A stretch of 45,512 nt of DNA, from NCBI GenBank assembly GCA_947576945.1, contig CANPTH010000034.1:1-45512 (forward strand), in the 5' to 3' direction. The notes below the pieces were generated by a model. The model did not search any database and was not told the origin of the DNA. It was given only the letters and a program-made list of their open reading frames with translations. Every line of letters begins with the position of its first letter. Positions within the stretch are counted from its first letter, which is position 1. The stretch comes from an uncultured Lachnospiraceae bacterium. GTDB lineage: Bacteria; Bacillota; Clostridia; Lachnospirales; Lachnospiraceae. This document shows, piece by piece, positions 5,600 through 14,437 of the stretch. The translations under genes and the position numbers were made by a program.

Positions 5600-8362
5600 A
5601 TGTATGAGGTGAAGACAGCGGCGGAAGTGCTCCGTATGCTTGGGACGGACAAGGACAAAGGTCTTTGGAACAAAGATGTGATGGAGCGCAGAGCAAAATA
5701 CGGAACAAACCGGCTGAAGGATCAGGAGCAGAAGAGTCTTGGACAGATGATTCTGGAACAGCTGAACGACCCATTGATCCTGATCCTTGTGGTGGCGATG
5801 GCGGTCTCTCTTATGCTCCATGAGCTGGGAGATGCCATCATCATTGTTACCGTGGTAGTCTTAAATGCAACGGTGGGCATCATTCAGGAAGGGAAAGCCG
5901 GAAAGGCGGTGGAAGCGCTAAAGAAAATTTCTTCTCCACAGGCTGTTGTCCTGCGGGAAGGAGAACGCATAAAGATCTCTGCAGAGGATCTTGTCCAGGG
6001 TGATATTGTGTTCCTGGAGGCCGGGAATATGGTTCCGGCGGACTTAAGACTGCTTGAAACAAACGGGATTTGCGTGGAAGAGTCTACCCTAACAGGAGAG
6101 TCTGTTCCGGTGGAAAAAGATGCGGACCATGTGGTGGAGATTTCGGGGGACAACAGCTGTATGAATATGGCATATATGTCCACTTACGTGACGAAAGGCC
6201 GTGGACGTGGTGTAGTGACTGCCACGGGAATGGACACCAGGATCGGACATATTGCGGATATGCTGCACGAGGGGAAGGAGAAATTAACGCCACTGCAGGT
6301 CAAGCTGGGAGAGCTTGGAAAAGTACTCAGCGCATTGGCTGTGGGAATCTGTGTCTTCCTGTTCGTAGTGGCTGTCTTACAGAAGCGGGATGTGGGAGAG
6401 ATGCTTCTGACTTCCGTGTCCCTTACGGTAGCTGCCGTTCCGGAAGGGCTGCCAGCTATTGTGACTATTGTGCTGGCATTGAGTGTATCGCGGATGGTGC
6501 GGGCCAAAACAATCGTGCGGAAGCTGTCTTCGGTGGAGACTCTGGGCGCTGTGGAGGTGGTTTGTTCCGATAAAACAGGTACACTGACACAGAATAAGAT
6601 GACGGTGACGGAATGTTATCTGGAAGGGAAGATGACAGGTAGAGAGCGATTTGCGGATCTGTTTGGGACATGGAATAAGGGACAGGCGCCGGACAATGCA
6701 CACCGCCATTTCCTTCTGGGCAGCATCCTGTGTAATGACGGAATCCTGAGCGGAGAGGAAAAAATCGGGGATCCGACCGAGCTTGCGCTGCTGTACATGG
6801 CGCGGGACTGCGGGGTGGAAATAGAGGAGCTGCGGGCATGTTTTCCCAGGATCAGAGAGAAAGGATTTGATTCGGAGCGTAAGATGATGACTACAGTACA
6901 CCGAGACGGGCAGGGGTATATTTCTTACTCTAAAGGAGCTGCTGAGAGGATCCTGGATGGATGCGATCGTATCTACGCACAGGGCAGGGTCACTGTGATG
7001 ACGCAGGGGGACAGGAACGCAGTCGCAAAGGTACAGGGCAGTCTGATGAAAGAAGGAAGACGGGTAATGGCGCTGTCTATGACGGAAGATGCAGGTATGG
7101 AGGAGAAGAACATGATCTTCCTGGGGCTTCTCAGTATGCAGGATCCGGTACGGCCGGAAGCGGTCTGTGCAGTGGCTGACTTTGAGCAGGCTGGTGTGTC
7201 CACAGTGATGATAACGGGGGACCATCCGGACACGGCCTTTTCCATCGCCAGGGAGCTGGGGATTGCGGACAATCCGAAGCAGTGTATTACGGGCAGGGAA
7301 CTGGATCATCTGAAAGAACACAGCTTTTTGCAGCGCCTGCAGGAACTCAGGGTCTTTGCCAGGGTGACGCCGGAGCATAAGGTGCGGATCGTGGAGGGAT
7401 ATCGAACATTGGGAAAGACGGTGGCCATGACCGGAGATGGTGTGAACGATGCGCCGTCTCTGCAGGCGGCGGATATCGGTATTGCCATGGGCATGAACGG
7501 TACGGATGTGGCCCGCGGTGCGGCGGATTTTGTGTTGATGGATGACAATTTCGCCACCATACATACGGCCATTAAGGAGGGGAGAGGTATTTATGAAAAT
7601 ATCAGGAAGTCCGTGTTGTTTCTGCTGTCCTCTAACCTGGGAGAAATCATTACGATGCTGATTACCATCGTGGCCGGTCTGCCCAGTCCGTTGAAAGCCA
7701 GCTTTATCCTGTGGATCAATCTGATTACGGATTCTCTGCCGGCATTGGCATTGGGAGTAGATGACAATGAAAGTGAACGTCTGATGTTGGAACGTCCCCG
7801 TAAAAAGGAAGACTCGCTGTTTGCAAAGGGCGGTCTGCTGTGCGTAATCTGTTACGGACTTGTGATCGGCGGCGTCAGTCTGGCAGCCTTTTTAAAGGTG
7901 CCTTATGACCGGATTGTGGCGGAGGGACTGCCTGTAACTTTACACAATGTTGTGGAAGGGCTGCAGATATCGGCAGTGCTTGCCAAGGCCCAGACACACG
8001 CCTTTACGGTTCTGGGAATCAGCCAGCTGTTTCATGCCATCGGCATGCGGGATGTGAACCGCTCTGTCTTTAAGATGAATCACAGGAACAATCCTTATAT
8101 GATCGGTGCTTTTGTGGTCGGGATTGCACTGCAGGTGGCAGTGACGGAAATTCCGCCCCTGATTACGCTGTTTGGCTCCGTGCGTCTTGGACTGGCGGAG
8201 TGGGGGCAGTTGATTGCGCTCTCGGCTACGCCGCTGATTGTGCATGAGCTGCTGGTGGCGATCGGATATGGAGCCAGGTATAGGGAGCAGGAGGAGACCG
8301 GGGCAGCAGGAGCGGTCACAGCAGGGCCAACAATGCCAGGAGGAGTAGAAACAGGCCGCTGA
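5600..8362 (+). CDS. P-type cation-transporting ATPase, Ca2+ pump-like (PMA1/PacL type)
   Basis: An ATP-driven cation exporter in the cell membrane, most like bacterial SERCA-type calcium pumps. The 920 residues show, in order, an N-terminal cation-ATPase region (LKDQEQKSLGQMILEQ), first membrane pair, TGES of the actuator domain (about 164), VPEGLPAIV in helix M4, the phosphorylated Asp in CSDKTGTLTQNKMTV (about 324), nucleotide-domain KGAAERIL, hinge MTGDGVNDAPSLQAADIGIAMG (about 611), and C-terminal membrane helices with NLITDSLPALALGVD (M6). The start is placed at ATG 5600, since GCAGGAGGG precedes it by 6-7 bases; an upstream in-frame ATG at 5537 lacks a site. Its 3' end overlaps the convergent ytaF by 47 bp. 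Confidence 0.9.
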   Translation: MYEVKTAAEVLRMLGTDKDKGLWNKDVMERRAKYGTNRLKDQEQKSLGQMILEQLNDPLILILVVAMAVSLMLHELGDAIIIVTVVVLNATVGIIQEGKAGKAVEALKKISSPQAVVLREGERIKISAEDLVQGDIVFLEAGNMVPADLRLLETNGICVEESTLTGESVPVEKDADHVVEISGDNSCMNMAYMSTYVTKGRGRGVVTATGMDTRIGHIADMLHEGKEKLTPLQVKLGELGKVLSALAVGICVFLFVVAVLQKRDVGEMLLTSVSLTVAAVPEGLPAIVTIVLALSVSRMVRAKTIVRKLSSVETLGAVEVVCSDKTGTLTQNKMTVTECYLEGKMTGRERFADLFGTWNKGQAPDNAHRHFLLGSILCNDGILSGEEKIGDPTELALLYMARDCGVEIEELRACFPRIREKGFDSERKMMTTVHRDGQGYISYSKGAAERILDGCDRIYAQGRVTVMTQGDRNAVAKVQGSLMKEGRRVMALSMTEDAGMEEKNMIFLGLLSMQDPVRPEAVCAVADFEQAGVSTVMITGDHPDTAFSIARELGIADNPKQCITGRELDHLKEHSFLQRLQELRVFARVTPEHKVRIVEGYRTLGKTVAMTGDGVNDAPSLQAADIGIAMGMNGTDVARGAADFVLMDDNFATIHTAIKEGRGIYENIRKSVLFLLSSNLGEIITMLITIVAGLPSPLKASFILWINLITDSLPALALGVDDNESERLMLERPRKKEDSLFAKGGLLCVICYGLVIGGVSLAAFLKVPYDRIVAEGLPVTLHNVVEGLQISAVLAKAQTHAFTVLGISQLFHAIGMRDVNRSVFKMNHRNNPYMIGAFVVGIALQVAVTEIPPLITLFGSVRLGLAEWGQLIALSATPLIVHELLVAIGYGARYREQEETGAAGAVTAGPTMPGGVETGR

Positions 8363-8951
8363 GCCAGGAAAGATCGACACGGAGTACGGAAGAAACCAGA
8401 TGGCCGAAACCGTATCCGGCGCCAAAAAGAAGCAGGTTAAAAAGGGCGGCCAGCAGGAAAAGGGGAAGCAGCGGCAGTCGCGTTGCGGTAAAGGCCATTC
8501 CGGCGAGAACGCTGTCCAGAGACAGCGCCAGGGATAAAAGGAGAGCCTCCCTGGCGCTTAGTATCTGTAAATCGTCCTGATTGGCGTCTTCCGGAGAGAG
8601 ATAGACGGTAAAGATGATGTTAAGCTGTTTGATCTTCCAGCCCCAGTTTCTGGTGAGACTGGGGTATTTGCGTGTGAGGAAACGGAGCAGGCTCTCTGTC
8701 AGCTTGCTGAAGCTTAAGAGTAATAACAGTGTAAACGAAAGAAAAGGCAGTATTGTCTGGGGAAGAAGGAAATAGAGAAAGGAGCCGATGCGGTTGGCTG
8801 TGGTAATAAAAAAGGCGGGTACAAAAATAAGGATCAGACAGGACGCAGGGCGCAGTTTAACACGCTGTGTGCCGTAAGTAAGGCCGGCGGTCAGAGAGTC
8901 AACGGATACGGCGGTCAGGAAGAGCAACAGGGTGGGAAGTGTGGCGGACAT
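8316..8951 (-). CDS. ytaF: Sporulation membrane protein YtaF (MntP/YtaF family)
   Basis: This polytopic membrane protein has 211 residues and about six hydrophobic helices arranged as two homologous halves. Each half opens with a similar motif: SVDSLTAGLTYG (about 17) and SLDSVLAGMAFTA (about 144). That duplicated Asp-Ser-x-x-x-Gly pattern marks the MntP/YtaF family. MntP exports Mn2+; YtaF is linked to sporulation in Bacillus but its exact substrate is not established. A central soluble loop (LNIIFTVYLSPEDANQDD) separates the halves, as in YtaF. The gene is convergent with the P-type ATPase and the coding regions overlap by 47 bp. Its presence supports a spore-forming Clostridia host. Confidence 0.8.
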   Translation of the reverse strand: MSATLPTLLLFLTAVSVDSLTAGLTYGTQRVKLRPASCLILIFVPAFFITTANRIGSFLYFLLPQTILPFLSFTLLLLLSFSKLTESLLRFLTRKYPSLTRNWGWKIKQLNIIFTVYLSPEDANQDDLQILSAREALLLSLALSLDSVLAGMAFTATRLPLLPLFLLAALFNLLLFGAGYGFGHLVSSVLRVDLSWLSGLFLLLLALLALL

Positions 8952-9084
8952 AGCGGGGAATACCTCAATCTCAGTTACTATTATTCTATCGGATGATGCA
9001 GAAAATGTTACAGCAGCGGACGTGCCTGTCTGCGTATTACGTGAGAATATGTAAATTTAGTCTGAAGAATCTGTTTCCTGCTTG

Positions 9085-9113
9085 TTTACGGTCATCTGAA
9101 AAAATGATATGAT
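9085..9113 (+). promoter_or_regulatory. Predicted sigma-A promoter for the beta-CASP gene
   Basis: TTTACG (9085-9090), a 17-bp spacer and TATGAT (9108-9113), just before the ribosome binding site AAGGAGG. The start site would lie only about 10-15 bases upstream of the ATG, giving a very short leader. Confidence 0.5.
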
Positions 9114-9132
9114 AAATTAAGGAGGGTTGCGT

Positions 9133-10731
9133 ATGGAACTTATGTTTATTGGGGCCGACCATGAGGTGACGGGGAGCTGTCATTATCTGCGAGTCGGGGA
9201 GAAGAATATTTTAGTTGACTATGGTATGGAGCAGGGAGTCAATGTCTTTGAGAATTGTGAGCTGCCGGTGGAACCGGCGCTGATCGACCATGTGTTTCTG
9301 ACACATGCACATATCGATCACTCCGGACTTTTACCGCTGCTGTATGCCAGGGGATTCCGTGGCAGTATCTATGCCACGGTGGCGACCTGCGATCTGTGCA
9401 GTATCATGCTTCGCGACTGCGCGCATATTCAGATGCAGGAGGCAGAGTGGAAGAACCGCAAGGCACAGCGAAGCGCGGGAACAGTGGTAGAACCGCTGTA
9501 TACGATGGAGGATGCAGACGGCGCGATCAGAAGACTTGTTCCCTGTGAGTATGACAGGGAAGTGGACGTCTGTGAGGGCGTGCGGATTCGGTTTACGGAT
9601 ATCGGACATCTGCTGGGTTCTTCCAGCATCGAGGTGTGGGCGACAGAGGGAGAGACTACGAAGAAGCTGGTCTTTTCCGGGGATATCGGGAACAGTAACC
9701 AGCCGCTGATCAAGGATCCGAAGTTTACGGAAGCCGCTGATTATGTGGTAATGGAGTCTACCTACGGCGACAGGCTGCACGGCGCGGAACACCCGGATTA
9801 TATCGGGGAGCTGGCGGGTATTCTGCAGAGGACATTTGACAAGGGAGGCAACGTGGTGATCCCGTCCTTTGCGGTAGGCAGGACTCAGGAGATGCTTTAT
9901 TTCCTGCGGCAGGTGAAGGCGGACAGGATGGTCAAGGGCCATGAGGATTTTGAGGTTTATGTGGACAGTCCGCTGGCTGTGCAGGCTACCGGTATTTTTC
10001 AGAAGAATGAGTATGAGTGTTTCGACGAAGAGGCGATGGAACTGATCAGGCAGGGAATCAATCCAATTGCTTTTCCAGGGCTGAGGCTGGCGATTACCAG
10101 TGATGAGTCCAAGGCGATCAATTTCGACTTGTCGCCCAAGGTTATTATATCGGCTTCCGGCATGTGTGAGGCGGGGCGTATCAGGCATCATCTGAAGCAT
10201 AACCTGTGGCGGCCGGAATGTACCATCCTTTTCGTTGGTTATCAGGCCATGGGAACGCTGGGACGGCATATCGTGGAAGGGGCGAAGGAAGTTAAGCTGT
10301 TCGGTGAGCACATCGAGATCCGTGCCCAGATCGTGAAGCTGGTGGGCATGAGCGGCCATGCGGACAAGAATGGGCTGCTGCGCTGGATCGAAGGATTTAA
10401 AGTAAAGCCGGAGAAGGTCTTTGTGGTACATGGCGAGGACAGTGTGTGCAAGCTGTTTACGGAATGTCTGAAGGTGGAGCATGGGCTGGAGGCTTATGCG
10501 CCTTACAGCGGTACGCGGTTTGATCTGATCGGCGGTGAGTTTATCTTCGAGGCAGCGCCGAAGGCAGTGAAGAAGAAACTGCACGGTATTTCCGATGTCT
10601 TTGCGAGACTGCTTGCCAGTGGACAGAGACTGTTGGCGATTATACATAAGAACGAGGGTGGTGCGAATAAAGATCTGGCGAAATTTGCAGATCAGATCAA
10701 CTCGCTCTGTGATAAATGGGACAGGAATTAA
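9133..10731 (+). CDS. Metallo-beta-lactamase fold beta-CASP ribonuclease
   Basis: Likely a zinc-dependent RNA-processing nuclease of the CPSF-73/YSH1-like type. Motifs in the 532 residues: THAHIDHSGLL (metal motif 2, about 57), VFSGDIG (motif 4, about 180), ESTYGDRLH, then the beta-CASP domain with PSFAVGRTQEML (about 240), SASGMCEAGRIRHHL (about 341) and SGHADKNGLLRWI (about 407). The C-terminal KH-like domain of archaeal homologs is absent and replaced by a short basic tail. ATG 9133 has an AAGGAGG site; the TTG two codons earlier is too close to it. It lies 14 bp before thyA and may be co-transcribed with it. Confidence 0.85.
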   Translation: MELMFIGADHEVTGSCHYLRVGEKNILVDYGMEQGVNVFENCELPVEPALIDHVFLTHAHIDHSGLLPLLYARGFRGSIYATVATCDLCSIMLRDCAHIQMQEAEWKNRKAQRSAGTVVEPLYTMEDADGAIRRLVPCEYDREVDVCEGVRIRFTDIGHLLGSSSIEVWATEGETTKKLVFSGDIGNSNQPLIKDPKFTEAADYVVMESTYGDRLHGAEHPDYIGELAGILQRTFDKGGNVVIPSFAVGRTQEMLYFLRQVKADRMVKGHEDFEVYVDSPLAVQATGIFQKNEYECFDEEAMELIRQGINPIAFPGLRLAITSDESKAINFDLSPKVIISASGMCEAGRIRHHLKHNLWRPECTILFVGYQAMGTLGRHIVEGAKEVKLFGEHIEIRAQIVKLVGMSGHADKNGLLRWIEGFKVKPEKVFVVHGEDSVCKLFTECLKVEHGLEAYAPYSGTRFDLIGGEFIFEAAPKAVKKKLHGISDVFARLLASGQRLLAIIHKNEGGANKDLAKFADQINSLCDKWDRN

Positions 10732-10745
10732 GGAGGGGGCAGTAA

Positions 10746-11594
10746 ATGAGCGCGGCGGATCATATTTTTATTGCAATGTGTAAGGATATTCTGGAGAATG
10801 GGACGAGTACGGAGGGTGAGAAGGTCAGACCCCGCTGGGCAGACGGGACATCGGCTTATACGGTCAAGAAGTTCGGGGTGGTGAACCGGTATGACCTTTC
10901 AAGGGAATTTCCGATTATGACGCTGCGCAGGACGGCGCTTAAGAGCGCCACGGATGAGATGCTGTGGATCTGGCAGCAGAAGTCCAACAATGTGCATGAT
11001 CTTCACAGCCATATCTGGGATGAATGGGCAGATGAGGACGGTTCGATCGGGAAGGCCTACGGGTATCAGATGGGGGTGAAGCATCGTTATAAAGAAGGGA
11101 TGATGGATCAGGTTGACCGGGTGCTTTATGATCTGAAACACAATCCTTTCAGCCGCCGCATTATGACGAATATTTATGTGCATCAGGATCTTCACGAGAT
11201 GAATCTGTATCCCTGCGCCTACAGCATGACTTTCAATGTGACGCAGAAGAAGGGGAATGACAGGCTGACTTTGAATGCAGTGCTGAACCAGCGGTCGCAG
11301 GATGTACTCACGGCCAACAACTGGAATGTGGTACAGTATGCAGTGCTGGTACATATGCTGGCGCAGGTATGTGATATGGAACCGGGAGAGCTGGTACATG
11401 TGATCGCGGATGCCCATATTTATGACAGGCATATTCCGATTATCCGCGAACTGATCGAGCGGCCGGTCTATGATGCGCCTGTTTTCCGGTTGAATCCGGA
11501 TATTAAGGATTTCTATCAGTTTACGCGCAATGATGTGAGTGTGGAGAATTATGTAACCGGGCCGCAGGTGGAGAATATTCCGGTGGCGATCTAG
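10746..11594 (+). CDS. thyA: Thymidylate synthase
   Basis: Converts dUMP to dTMP using methylene-tetrahydrofolate, which becomes dihydrofolate. The 282-residue protein shows the catalytic Cys in LYPCAYSMTFNV (about 156), the substrate loop LNQRSQDVLTANNWNVVQYAVL and the DAHIYDRH motif near residue 223. Classical ThyA has L-Y-Q-R-S-x-D; here it is LNQRSQD. The N-terminus EKVRPRWADGTSAYTVKKFG and C-terminus are complete. GGAGGGGGC precedes the ATG. The dihydrofolate reductase gene follows 80 bp downstream, which recycles the dihydrofolate. The stop codon lies inside a perfect 14-bp inverted repeat. Confidence 0.92.
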   Translation: MSAADHIFIAMCKDILENGTSTEGEKVRPRWADGTSAYTVKKFGVVNRYDLSREFPIMTLRRTALKSATDEMLWIWQQKSNNVHDLHSHIWDEWADEDGSIGKAYGYQMGVKHRYKEGMMDQVDRVLYDLKHNPFSRRIMTNIYVHQDLHEMNLYPCAYSMTFNVTQKKGNDRLTLNAVLNQRSQDVLTANNWNVVQYAVLVHMLAQVCDMEPGELVHVIADAHIYDRHIPIIRELIERPVYDAPVFRLNPDIKDFYQFTRNDVSVENYVTGPQVENIPVAI

Positions 11595-11628
11595 TATAAT
11601 CCACGGTAATTATTGTGGATTATACTAG
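11591..11628. repeat. Perfect 14-bp inverted repeat between thyA and folA
   Basis: CTAGTATAATCCAC (11591-11604) and its exact complement (11615-11628) enclose a 10-nt AT-rich loop. The left arm contains the thyA stop TAG, and each arm holds a TATAAT. There is no T-run after the stem, so it is not a standard terminator. It could stabilise the thyA mRNA end, reduce read-through into folA, or be a protein operator. Confidence 0.6.
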
Positions 11629-11673
11629 TGTGCTGAATTGGTATTCGTTGTACCGGAAGAATGGGAGGAGAAT

Positions 11674-12165
11674 ATGAATTTAATTGTAGCGGTGGACAGT
11701 AATTGGGCGATCGGCTGTAAGAACAGACTGCTGGTCAGTATTCCGGCGGATCACAAGATGTTCCGGAAGGAGACTATGGGGAAGGTAGTAGTGCTTGGAC
11801 GGAAGACATTAGAGACTTTTCCGCAGGGGATGCCCTTGAAGGATCGGATTAATATCATTCTGTCCACTAATCCGGATTACCATGTGAAAGATGCGGTGGT
11901 GGTGCATAGCAGGGAAGAGCTGCTTAAGGAACTTGAGCAGTATCGGAGTGAGGACATCTATATTATCGGCGGTGAGAGCGTCTATCGTATGATGCTGCCA
12001 TACTGCGACGTGGCGCATGTGACGAAGATCGATCATGTGTACGAGGCGGATGCTTATTTCCCGGATCTGGATCAGGATCAGGAATGGGAGATTACGGCGG
12101 ACAGTGAAGAGCAGACGTATTTTGATATCGCGTATGCATTCGTGAAGTATGAGAGGAAGAAATAG
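11674..12165 (+). CDS. folA: Dihydrofolate reductase
   Basis: Reduces dihydrofolate to tetrahydrofolate with NADPH, and is the target of trimethoprim-type inhibitors. The 163-residue protein shows NLIVAVDSNWAIGCKNRLL (substrate strand and Met20-loop region), the NADPH motif VVLGRKTLETFP (about 44), IYIIGGESVYRMMLP (about 97) and the C-terminal strand. The acidic active-site residue is Asp in SIPADHKMFRK, as in the common PxDxxxF motif. ATG 11674 is preceded by GGGAGGAGA; a longer frame to 11638 lacks a ribosome binding site. It forms a folate/thymidylate pair with thyA. Confidence 0.9.
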   Translation: MNLIVAVDSNWAIGCKNRLLVSIPADHKMFRKETMGKVVVLGRKTLETFPQGMPLKDRINIILSTNPDYHVKDAVVVHSREELLKELEQYRSEDIYIIGGESVYRMMLPYCDVAHVTKIDHVYEADAYFPDLDQDQEWEITADSEEQTYFDIAYAFVKYERKK

Positions 12166-12194
12166 AAGTATTTGCTCTGTGCAGCAGGCAGGAA

Positions 12195-12239
12195 GGGATG
12201 CCGGCCAGGATGATCGGTTCATGGCGGGGCATCCTTTTT
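12195..12239 (+). terminator. Intrinsic terminator after folA
   Basis: GGATGCC (12196-12202) pairs with GGCATCC (12228-12234) and is followed by TTTTT. It separates the thyA-folA unit from ilvE. Confidence 0.75.
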
Positions 12240-12252
12240 CGTGTGACAGTAC

Positions 12253-12283
12253 TTGACTTTTAGGGATAAAAGTATAATATAAT
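12253..12283 (+). promoter_or_regulatory. Predicted promoter for ilvE
   Basis: TTGACT at 12253-12258 is followed by two overlapping TATAAT boxes (12273-12278 and 12278-12283). Spacing is 14 or 19 bp, neither ideal, so the used -10 is uncertain. The leader to ATG 12380 is about 90 nt. I see no T-box specifier loop or leader peptide. Confidence 0.45.
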
Positions 12284-12379
12284 TAAGAAGAGCGAAGCGG
12301 CATCTGTGGAATTGCCGACCGGATGCACGTGACAGAGAGGAGTCTTTGCTGCGGCGGGTGCTTCGGAACGGAGGAGAAG

Positions 12380-13405
12380 ATGGAAAAAAAGAATATCGAC
12401 TGGGCCAATATCGGGTTCAATTATCAGGAGACAGATAAAAGATTTGTGGCTAATTATAAAGCCGGCGCATGGGATGAGGGTGTCCTGACTTCCGAGGCGA
12501 ATCTTGTGATCAATGAATGTGCGGGTGTGCTGCAGTATGCACAGACGTGTTTTGAGGGAATGAAAGCCTATACCACAGAAGATGGACGTATTGTTACCTT
12601 CCGTCCGGATCTGAATGCACAGCGTATGGAAGATACCTGTAAAAGACTGGAGATGCCTGTTTTTCCGAAGGAAAGGTTCATACAGGCGGTGAGTGATACG
12701 GTGGCTGCCAATGCGGCGTACGTACCGCCTTATGGTTCCGGCGCTACGTTGTATATTCGGCCGTACATGTTTGCGAGTTCCGCTGTGATTGGTGTGAAAC
12801 CGGCGGAAGAGTATCAGTTCAGGGTGTTTACTACGCCGGTAGGACCTTATTTTAAAGGCGGTGTGAAGCCGTTGACTTTGAAAGTGAGTGATTTTGACCG
12901 GGCGGCGCCGCATGGAACAGGTCATATCAAGGCTGGATTGAATTATGCCATGAGCCTGCACGCTATTGTCACTGCCCATCAGGAGGGATATGACGAGAAT
13001 TTATATCTGGATGCGGCGACCAGGACGAAGGTGGAAGAGACGGGAGGCGCCAACTTCCTGTTTGTGACGAAGGACAATAAGGTGGTGACACCTAAGTCGG
13101 ACAGCATTCTGCCTTCCATCACGAGACGTTCGTTGATGGTGGTGGCGAAGGAGTATCTTGGTTTGGAAGTGGAGGAGAGAGAGATTCCGATCGAAGAAGT
13201 TGCAGAGTTTGCGGAGTGCGGCCTTTGCGGCACGGCAGCAGTTATTTCTCCGGTCGGCAGGATCGTGGATCATGGCAGAGAGATCGTATTTCCCAGCGGT
13301 ATGGCGCAGATGGGACCTGTTACGCAGAAGCTGTATGATACGTTGACGGGAATCCAGATGGGACGGATCGAAGCGCCTGAGGGATGGATTCATGTGATCG
13401 CATAA
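12380..13405 (+). CDS. ilvE: Branched-chain amino acid aminotransferase
   Basis: A PLP-dependent class IV aminotransferase that interconverts Leu, Ile and Val with their 2-oxoacids using glutamate/2-oxoglutarate. The 341 residues include CFEGMKAY (about 51), RPYMF, the PLP lysine in GHIKAGLNYAMSL (about 183), the EETGGANFLFV motif (about 219) and the C-terminal GTAAVISPVGRI (about 285), matching the larger BCAT2-like IlvE subfamily (about 340-360 residues). ATG 12380 has GGAGGAGA upstream; an extended frame to 12323 is not supported. It stands alone between two terminators, away from other ilv genes. Confidence 0.92.
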   Translation: MEKKNIDWANIGFNYQETDKRFVANYKAGAWDEGVLTSEANLVINECAGVLQYAQTCFEGMKAYTTEDGRIVTFRPDLNAQRMEDTCKRLEMPVFPKERFIQAVSDTVAANAAYVPPYGSGATLYIRPYMFASSAVIGVKPAEEYQFRVFTTPVGPYFKGGVKPLTLKVSDFDRAAPHGTGHIKAGLNYAMSLHAIVTAHQEGYDENLYLDAATRTKVEETGGANFLFVTKDNKVVTPKSDSILPSITRRSLMVVAKEYLGLEVEEREIPIEEVAEFAECGLCGTAAVISPVGRIVDHGREIVFPSGMAQMGPVTQKLYDTLTGIQMGRIEAPEGWIHVIA

Positions 13406-13441
13406 TAGTATTATTCTTAAGAGTATGAATTGAGGCAGTGG

Positions 13442-13484
13442 GGGATTAGGTTAGAGTGTATTGGCACGCAATTTAATCCCTTTT
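13442..13484 (+). terminator. Intrinsic terminator after ilvE
   Basis: GGGATTA (13442-13448) pairs with TAATCCC (13474-13480), followed by TTTT. Confidence 0.6.
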
Positions 13485-13613
13485 CTGTTGAGAGGATATA
13501 AGAGAAGGAACGCGGTGTACGCCGGAGGGTTTGCACGGATTTAACGGGATGATGCTGATGGAGAACAGGCATTATCTGACAATGGGAATAGTGAAGAAAG
13601 GAACGGATATATT

Positions 13614-14378
13614 ATGACGGCAATACGGGAACAATATCCTTATTTATATGAGACGCATCTGCATACGTCACAGTCCAGTGCGTGTGCACGGAGTACCGGA
13701 GCGGAGATGGCAAGAGCGTGTAAAGAATACGGTTACACCGGAATATTTGTGACGGATCATAACTGGGGCGGCAATACGGCTGTGGACAGGAGTCTGCCCT
13801 GGTCTGCCTGGATTGACAGGTTTGAGCAGGGGTATCTTGAGGCAGCCGAAGAAGGACGGAAAGTCGGCCTGGATGTATTCTACGGATATGAGGCTGGCTA
13901 TGACGGCACAGAATTCCTCATTTACGGTGTGGACGGAACATGGCTGAAGGAGCATCCGCAGATCCAGACGGCAACGGTGGAAGAGCAGTATCGGCTGATC
14001 CACGGGGCAGGCGGCCTGGTGATCCATGCCCACCCGTTCCGGGAGGCCGGTTATATTCCGGATATTCGACTTTACCCGCAGTGGGTGGACGGTGTGGAAG
14101 GGGTGAATGCAACCCACTCCAGTTCCAGAAGCATGGCACACAATGATCCTGCTTTTGATAAGAGGGCGACCGCCTATGCCGGACAGCACAGGCTGCCTTT
14201 GACTGCCGGATCGGATATCCATACGACGGATCTGTTGGGCGGCGGGATCGCTTTTCAGAGAAGGATCCGTTCGGCAAAAGACTATGTGCAGGCGATCTTA
14301 AATGGTGAAGATTATATGCTGACCAATGGGGAAGTGTGGTTTGATAAGGCAGGGAATCCTGTGGAAGAAAAGAAGTAA
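13614..14378 (+). CDS. PHP-domain metal-dependent phosphoesterase
   Basis: A polymerase-and-histidinol-phosphatase fold hydrolase of unknown substrate. Metal-ligand motifs are all present in 254 residues: ETHLHT (about 14, HxH), VTDHN (about 46), VIHAHPF (about 138) and GSDIHTTD (about 202). Family members remove phosphate from small molecules or short nucleic acids, and sequence does not tell which. AAAGGAACGG lies before the ATG at slightly long spacing. The foldase gene follows 59 bp later, but the two functions are not obviously linked. Confidence 0.75.
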   Translation: MTAIREQYPYLYETHLHTSQSSACARSTGAEMARACKEYGYTGIFVTDHNWGGNTAVDRSLPWSAWIDRFEQGYLEAAEEGRKVGLDVFYGYEAGYDGTEFLIYGVDGTWLKEHPQIQTATVEEQYRLIHGAGGLVIHAHPFREAGYIPDIRLYPQWVDGVEGVNATHSSSRSMAHNDPAFDKRATAYAGQHRLPLTAGSDIHTTDLLGGGIAFQRRIRSAKDYVQAILNGEDYMLTNGEVWFDKAGNPVEEKK

Positions 14379-14437
14379 GAAGCTCCATGGCCTTAAAGCG
14401 AAGATGGAGAAAGTAAAGAGAGAGTGCGTAGAGATAT

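Noticed and set aside
6377..7564. 395-codon antisense frame inside the P-type ATPase gene
   Set aside because: Shadow of an unambiguous ATPase with all catalytic motifs; composition is atypical and there is no start signal.
9331..10647. 438-codon antisense frame inside the beta-CASP gene
   Set aside because: Shadow frame, no ribosome binding site, and the sense gene is certain.
12284..12379. T-box or leader-peptide attenuator upstream of ilvE
   Set aside because: No specifier loop, no T-box consensus sequence, no Leu/Ile/Val-rich leader frame and no terminator/antiterminator pair are visible.
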